Positions 58,807 through 64,000 of a stretch of DNA of 64,000 nt are shown here, piece after piece. Every line of letters starts with the position of its first letter. The stretch's first letter is position 1. The notes under the pieces were generated by a model. That model had not been told where the DNA came from, ran no database searches, and saw only the letters and a program-made list of their open reading frames with translations. The position numbers and the translations under genes are program-made. Source of the DNA: Dendrophyllia cribrosa (taxonomy: Eukaryota > Cnidaria > Anthozoa > Scleractinia > Dendrophylliidae); NCBI GenBank assembly GCA_024195265.1, contig JAJLRJ010000003.1:33365643-33429642 (forward strand). The letters are read 5' to 3'.

Positions 58807-60398
58807 AGAGGCATAAAATCGGCTTATAAGCATCTATAATTCATTAATAACTTTCAACTTGTTCAATTTTGTTTATTTTCACGGCTTATCTGAAATAGCG
58901 TGACGAATTGCATGACACATTTACAACCTTTATGAATCGAAAACGAAACATCATTAAAACCTGAAACTTTTTGTGAAAGGTTATAACACTGGTATCCACA
59001 TACCATGTTAGAAACAGCCTTGTAGGATGTATACGTTAGATTTTTTAATTTTTATGACGTCATGTGAAAACACTCCATTCATTAATACAATAAATTGTTG
59101 ATTTGAGAAGGGACGGGACTTTCATCCTAAAGGTCGCTCTATTGCAGAGAATATTGTACTAATTGACGGAGTCATAAATTTTGCTGAATACAATGCAAAA
59201 CCCCGACTTTTGTTGTTTATAGATTTTGAAAGGGCGTTCGACACCTTGGAGTAGAAGTTTATAGCCGATAAGAGTGTTAAAGGCTTTGTAACCTATAAAG
59301 AGGAGCATAAATCAGCCAATTTGAGGATAATACTACGAGGTTGTTTCCAGACGGATCAGAGGAGTCTTTCCAGAATTCTGTTGACATCCTAGACCTTTTT
59401 AGCACCTTTTTTTGGTTTGAAGGTTAACTATAAAAAAACAAAGGCTTTTTTTATTGGCCCCTCAAAGAATAGACCGCCTTTTGCAGGGAAAGACGATAAC
59501 ACTTGGGAAAGAAACAAGGTTTTTGCCTGAAGTATCTGGTTTTCAACCAAAAGAGCCCATATCCTCTTACTTAACTATCAAGAAAGGATCGATAAAATTT
59601 CAAAAGTGATGGAAAACTGGGAATGCAGAAAACTTTCCCTACTTGGGAAGATAACAGTAATAAAAAGTTTCCTTATGTCTCAACGGGTATACATTTTAAC
59701 GCCACTTCCTACTGGTAAACAATCTGCTCTTTCATTTCTTATGGGATGAAAAGAGAGATAAAATCTAAAGACGAGAGTAATGACCAACAAAACCAATGAA
59801 GGAGGCCTAAGAATGATTAATAATAGGTCGTGAAAAGCCAATTGTATAAGGAAATACCTCAACCCCGCAAACAAAGGTAAATGGAAATTTGTTTTTGACG
59901 GTAGCCTCGAGAAACTAGGGGAGCAGTTATTATTTTTCGTGTATTGATATACAAAAAAAAGAACGACATCAAGCTGCTAAACAATGTAGATAACAGTTTT
60001 GTTAAAGACATTTTAGAGACCTTGGTAGAACTGCACTACTTTGAGGCGACTATCAACGCCGATAATGTTAGAGAGCACATATTATGGAACGAAACTTATT
60101 TATCAACGTGCTCTTCAAAATAGAAAAAAAGATAAATCTCAAATTGTAAATACGTCATATGAAAGAGAAATAAAAAAATACCATTAACACCACAATAGTC
60201 AGACTGTTGTAAATAACTTCCAAATTCTACAGGTGTAGCGCTGCACCTGTAATTACAAGTCGGAGGCTTGATGTAGAAAGGACTTGTAACAATGTTTATT
60301 GAACTCGTTTTATCTTGCGCTTGTAAAAACAAGGGTCCAGCTTGTAAATTACAAGTGTACAAGTTTTATTGAATTGATTTTAAATGTGTCACACAATA

Positions 60399-60528
60399 GA
60401 TGGTTTTCACGGCGGCCATGTTGGTGGAAAGAACAATGAAATTTTCATCCTTTGCGAATAAAACTCTATTTTTATGCAAACGATTTCTATTGTTTCTGTC
60501 CACCAACATGGCCGCCGGGAAAACCATC
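60399..60528. mobile_element. TA-flanked MITE, CGGCGGCCATGTTGGTG family
   Basis: Ends GATGGTTTTCACGGCGGCC and GGCCGCCGGGAAAACCATC, with TA on both sides. 130 bp, shorter than its relative at 57677-57828. Confidence 0.88.
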
Positions 60529-61129
60529 TATTCGTTACGCTAAGCCGTGAAAATATACAAAATTTAATTAAACTAGTTGAAAGTTATTTTTGCATTATAG
60601 ATGCTAATAAGCCGATTAAATGGCACTTATAGTGAATACCATATATGAAAGTGAGGGAGATGTTCTTGGGAGCTTTTGAAAAGAACCGCTAAAAGGTACC
60701 AGGGCGTGGCCCCTAGTCAATTTCACCCCCAAAGCTACCAAAATATTATATTAACAAGGGTTTTCACAGTTTTTGGCGATAACGTCAGTTTAATCATCGT
60801 CAAAGTTCTGCTTTCACTTTGAAACCAACTAGTAGCAGACTGGAACAGAATCTAGTAATCTAGTAGCAGAATCTTATAGAAAAAAAACGACACATTTGCG
60901 ATTTTCCCACAAAAAATGTTTCAACCGTTTCAAAGTTGACTTATGGTTGAAACATTTTTTCAGCGACTCGAACAGTTTGTTTTGAAAATACGGCTTTCGC
61001 GAGCTATAAATATCCAAAATAAACACAGAAAGACAAGTTAAACAACGTGGCCGTGAATTTGAGAGTTTTTATTTCATTTTCATCAGTTTTCAGATCCCCG
61101 AATTTCGCCTTTAGTGACGCTAGTTGGTT
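60529..61129. other. No gene seen
   Basis: AT-rich spacer. Only short inverted motifs such as TGTTTCAACCGTTTCAAAGT with GGTTGAAACATTTTT (60917-60960) are visible. Confidence 0.5.
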
Positions 61130-61139
61130 AAACTAATAC

Positions 61140-62215
61140 GGTCATTACAGTTGTACAACACACCACACAAACAGAGGATGGTAAGCCTGTGGAGAGACAC
61201 AGCACACCACACAAACAGAGGATAGTAAGCCTGTGGAGAGACAGCACGCCACACAAACAGAGGATGGTAAGCCTGTGGAGAGACAGCACACCATACAAAC
61301 AGAGGATGGTATGCCTGTGGAGAGACACAGCACACCATACAAACAGAGGATGGTAAACGTGTGGAGAGACACAGCACACCACACCACACAAACAGAGGAT
61401 GGTAAACCTGTGGAGAGACTCGGCACACCACACAAACAGAGGATGGTAAAGCCCCGGTCAAACGGTGCATGATAGTCGATGATAGTTGATGACAGTTCAA
61501 ACTCGCAATCCCGTTTGAACACGAACTATCATCAACTATCACGCGCTATCATCGACTATCATGCACTTTGAACATGTTCAAAACCATCATGATAGTTGAT
61601 GATAGTTTTGTTCGTTTGACCGGGCGCATGATAGTCGATGATAGTTTTTCGGCCAGTTCTCGTCGTTCTCATTTCTTCTCCGTATCCATTCTCTTGTCTC
61701 GGCTCCTACCTTTGAACAATGCTCCATCAAATTATCAGTACATTCCTCCAATAACTCTAAAAAAAACAAGCTGCCGCTTTTTTTTCGCTCATAGAACTCT
61801 TATGTTTTTAACGCGGCAGGCGACTGAGAAGGAGCTCGCGCTACTTTGCTCGCGTCACTTTTGACCAACTATCATCAACTATCATCAACTATCATGCGCC
61901 CGTTTGATCTCAAGCATGATAGTCAATGATAGTAGATGATAGTTGGGATCAAACTAACTATCATCGACTATCATGCATCGTTTGACCGGGGCTTAAGCCT
62001 GTGGAGACACAACACACCACACAAACAGAGGATGGTAAGCCTGTGGAGAGAGGCAGCACACCACACAAACAGAGATGGTAAGCCTGTGGAAAGACTCAGC
62101 ACACCACACAAACAGAGGACGGTAAGCCTGTAGAGACACAACACACCACACAAACAGAGGATGGCAAGCCCGTGGAGAGACTCAGCACACCACACAAACA
62201 GAGAATGGTAACCTG
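61140..62215. repeat. About 42-bp minisatellite, interrupted
   Basis: Units contain CACCACACAAACAGAGGATG and GTAAGCCTGTGGAGAGAC. About seven copies lie at 61140-61449 and five or six at 61994-62215, split by a MITE. Spacing varies by a few bases between copies. The Cys/Leu-rich minus-strand ORFs here are repeat translations, not genes. Confidence 0.92.
61450..61993. mobile_element. MITE with exact TAA duplication (PIF/Harbinger-like)
   Basis: Ends AGCCCCGGTCAAACG(G/A)TGC and the complement. TAA at 61447-61449 and 61994-61996. The minisatellite unit itself supplies the empty site (GATGGTAAGCCTG). The subterminal zones hold a dozen or more copies of ATGATAGT(C/T)GATGATAGT-like iterons on both strands. 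Confidence 0.92.
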
Positions 62216-62318
62216 TGTGTGTAGGTATAGTAGGCACTAAATAAACAAATGATTCAATGAGAAATGTCAATTGCCAAGTCCCGACACCAGAAACTACGAT
62301 GAGACTAACGAAATCAAG

Positions 62319-63431
62319 CTAGGCTCCAGGGATTATTCCCCAGTCTTCAAAAGCCCTTTTCTTGCAGATATCTACTTTAAGACCATTTTCGTGTATCTGC
62401 TTTTTCGAAAGCGCAACGCAGATTTGGCAATAAAGCGGGTACTCTTGCATCCAGTAATTTCCGATAACAGTTCCTCTAATGTCACCGAATCCTTCCCACT
62501 TCCACTTCAAATATTTACTATACTCCGGCTCGTTATTGCCGAGGTACTTTAGGTAATCAGCCAAAAGTCTCGGGCTCTTGAAATCGCGGACTTTAAGGAC
62601 GGAGCTTCGAAGATTTCCGGGTAGAAACTCGTCAAGTTTATCTGTAGCCATGACAACGGGCACTGATCCGGCGCTTAGGGCATGCGTAAGTTGGTCATCG
62701 ACAAAGTAATCGCAGTCTTGGTTAAAAAACACCAGAGTGAACTTGTACGGTTTAGCCATTTCAGTTATGTGATGTTTTTTGTTTTTGCCATACGCTCCCG
62801 GACGTTGCGATCGTTTGTTATTTAGACACCTTCCGTATGAATCAACCGGTATAAACTTCATTAGCTGTCTCATGTACTCTGTTCTCACGGGCTCGCAATT
62901 TGAGAACGCGGCAAAGACCAGCCCGGATTTTTCCTTGAAAGGAACTGGCGGGGTTAAATCGGGCTTGACGAAGGTAGGATAGGGAAAGTCGGAATCTAAA
63001 CGATAACTTTTCAACAAGTTGAATTTCGACATAAACTTGGCGTCGGTTAATGCGGGTGTGTAAACTGGGTTTTCTTGAGTCAACAAAATCCAAGGCACTG
63101 ATCCATTCGGAGGGGTCATGTTTGGATCTCTGGCATGAACAACGAAACCATTCGCTTCATCCACCCTAGAATGGTTGCTTGTTACCTCACAAGCTACAGG
63201 ACATTCACCTTCCTTCCATGCAAGTTGCATGTTCACTTTTTCTCCAAAATACGTCGACCAGAATATGATAAGCCAAGGACTCGTTTGATTCTCTGAGTTG
63301 TGAGCGACAATCTTTGGTTGTGACAATGCTTCACTCATAAATAATCTCAGAAGCAGTAGAAAAACTGCTTCACTTATAAGTAAAAGAAGCAGTAGAAGAA
63401 AAGACTTGAAAACTGAGGAATTGACTGTCAT
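62319..63431 (-). CDS. GT10 alpha-1,3-fucosyltransferase-like protein
   Basis: Single exon, 370 codons from ATG 63431. The upstream open frame is not used, because a TCTCAACAG acceptor lies at about 63476, pointing to a spliced 5' UTR. A type II Golgi glycosyltransferase by family: short cytosolic tail, signal-anchor of about residues 10-31 (LLLLLLLI), lumenal domain with four N-glycosylation sites (N48, N86, N104, N109). Seen: WILLTQENPVY, then VDSYGRCLNN (196-205) and YKFTLVFFNQDCDYFVDDQL (229-248) with GSVPVV. In typical GT10 enzymes that last motif reads ENS...TEK. Here those positions are NQD and DDQ, so the donor-site residues differ. It could be a divergent or inactive member. Substrate unknown. 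Confidence 0.85.
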   Translation of the reverse strand: MTVNSSVFKSFLLLLLLLISEAVFLLLLRLFMSEALSQPKIVAHNSENQTSPWLIIFWSTYFGEKVNMQLAWKEGECPVACEVTSNHSRVDEANGFVVHARDPNMTPPNGSVPWILLTQENPVYTPALTDAKFMSKFNLLKSYRLDSDFPYPTFVKPDLTPPVPFKEKSGLVFAAFSNCEPVRTEYMRQLMKFIPVDSYGRCLNNKRSQRPGAYGKNKKHHITEMAKPYKFTLVFFNQDCDYFVDDQLTHALSAGSVPVVMATDKLDEFLPGNLRSSVLKVRDFKSPRLLADYLKYLGNNEPEYSKYLKWKWEGFGDIRGTVIGNYWMQEYPLYCQICVALSKKQIHENGLKVDICKKRAFEDWGIIPGA

Positions 63432-64000
63432 TGTGCGATGGAAATAATCCAACTGAACCCTCTTTAATGTTGCCTGTTGAGAAAAAATATTTAAAGGTAA
63501 GTCATATGCATGCCTACTCGTTACCGAAATGGCGGACATTTTAGCACTTACTGTCAATTTTGATATGAGTTACAAATTTACATGAACAAAAAATCCTTCA
63601 TGCATCAGTTAGTGGTTTTAACCAAACCATCGAAAACCACGATCAAAGCCAATCAACTCAAGAGGTTGTCATTCCGTTTTACGTTAAACCTAAAGGTAAA
63701 TTTCAACGCGCATTTTTAGCTCATCTAGAGCTCTATACCCAGTACAGTTCAACTGAGGACTAAGAGGACTAGGAGGTCATTTGGAAATAAAAGAACAATA
63801 GTTACAATTAAACCTCCATGAAGCGACCTTTATAAGGAAAGAGGTCAACAACTGCCTCACATAGGTAACCATTTTGGGGTTGGGGACCCCCCTGCAGGCT
63901 GCCGCCCTCTGGAGGTTAGGGGGGGGGGGGGGGGGCTGTACTCTCGCCTGTCACCCATGTAGAGGGGGTGAAGGGTGCTTACTTTCAGCAGCCGCCTACG
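63432..64000. other. 5' flank of the fucosyltransferase-like gene
   Basis: Contains the inferred 5' UTR acceptor near 63476, a possible 5' exon near 63535 (ATGTCCGCCATTTCG followed by GTAACGAG), an AAGCGACC-type repeat trace at about 63810-63850 and a 16-base G-run at 63919-63934. No further gene seen. Confidence 0.5.

Larger units (their letters stand above)
58151..59075. mobile_element. 925-bp element with GAGTGTTTTCAC ends
   Basis: GAGTGTTTTCACTGACGTCAT on the left and ATGACGTCATGTGAAAACACTC on the right. Two smaller inverted units lie inside (58494-58589 and 58655-58806). No transposase. It interrupts the LINE in the RT region, where LINE sequence is also missing. Confidence 0.8.
57180..59985 (+). 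pseudogene. LINE-1-like ORF2 remnants
   Basis: Fragments in the plus sense: 57210-57465 (GGKPLVINALTLSRIWYIAS, FFWRDKRDLVA, from the part after the RT), then 57484-58140 (ARWYKEGEKNSKYFGQLE and NKSPGSDGFTVEFYKT, the part before and into the RT), then 59100-59330 (FIDFERAFDTLE, an RT motif) and 59400-59950 (KKTKAFFIGP, GKITVIKSF). The first piece is out of order, so it comes from another copy or a rearrangement. MITEs at 57677-57828 and 58151-59075 cut the second copy, and several stops disable it. It lies just downstream of TXNL4B in the same orientation. Confidence 0.8.

Noticed and set aside
61120..61542. Cys/Leu-rich ORFs on the minus strand
   Set aside because: Pure translations of the 42-bp minisatellite, open in three frames at once.
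61971..62270. 99-codon minus ORF
   Set aside because: Same minisatellite.

Overview
The window is nuclear DNA of an animal, most likely an anthozoan cnidarian and probably a stony coral. The signs are AT-rich sequence, many short exons with GT-AG introns, metazoan gene families, a DUF6589-type gene, a PAT/DIRS-like retroelement and a very high density of small inverted-repeat transposons (MITEs). The organism call is inference. No rRNA, true tRNA, CRISPR or prokaryotic operon was seen.

Layout. A 30-bp minisatellite (1-570) opens the window. A minus-strand nucleoside-phosphorylase-fold gene follows (1578-5784), with a TTAA-flanked transposon in its intron. From 5.8 to 15.6 kb I see only repeats. 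From 15608 to 25010 lies the most striking object: a probable complete DNA transposon of about 9.4 kb. Both ends carry similar hairpin-forming terminal inverted repeats. Inside are two convergent genes, a RecQ-type helicase (+) and a multi-exon zinc-finger/DUF6589 protein (-), which I infer to be the transposase. Next to it is an SLC49A4/DIRC2-like transporter (25097-28800, +).

From 29519 to 53951 (-) runs a 20-exon gene for EXD3/MUT-7, a 3'-5' exonuclease with a Mut7-C domain. All 20 exons join in frame to 991 codons. Its introns hold a decayed PAT/DIRS-type retroelement with split direct repeats (35227-39603), a tRNA-derived SINE and more than ten MITEs, some nested. EXD3 shares a 195-bp divergent promoter with TXNL4B (54147-57055, +), rebuilt as exactly 149 codons. 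From 57.2 to 60.5 kb lie LINE-1-like remnants cut by MITEs. At 61.1-62.2 kb is a minisatellite interrupted by a MITE with an exact TAA duplication. A minus-strand GT10 fucosyltransferase-like gene (62319-63431) ends the window.

The host genes do not form an operon or shared pathway. TXNL4B (spliceosome) and EXD3 (RNA exonuclease) are linked by a shared promoter. Within the 9.4-kb element, the helicase and the DUF6589 protein are likely partners in transposition. Family names rest on recognition from memory; no database search was run.
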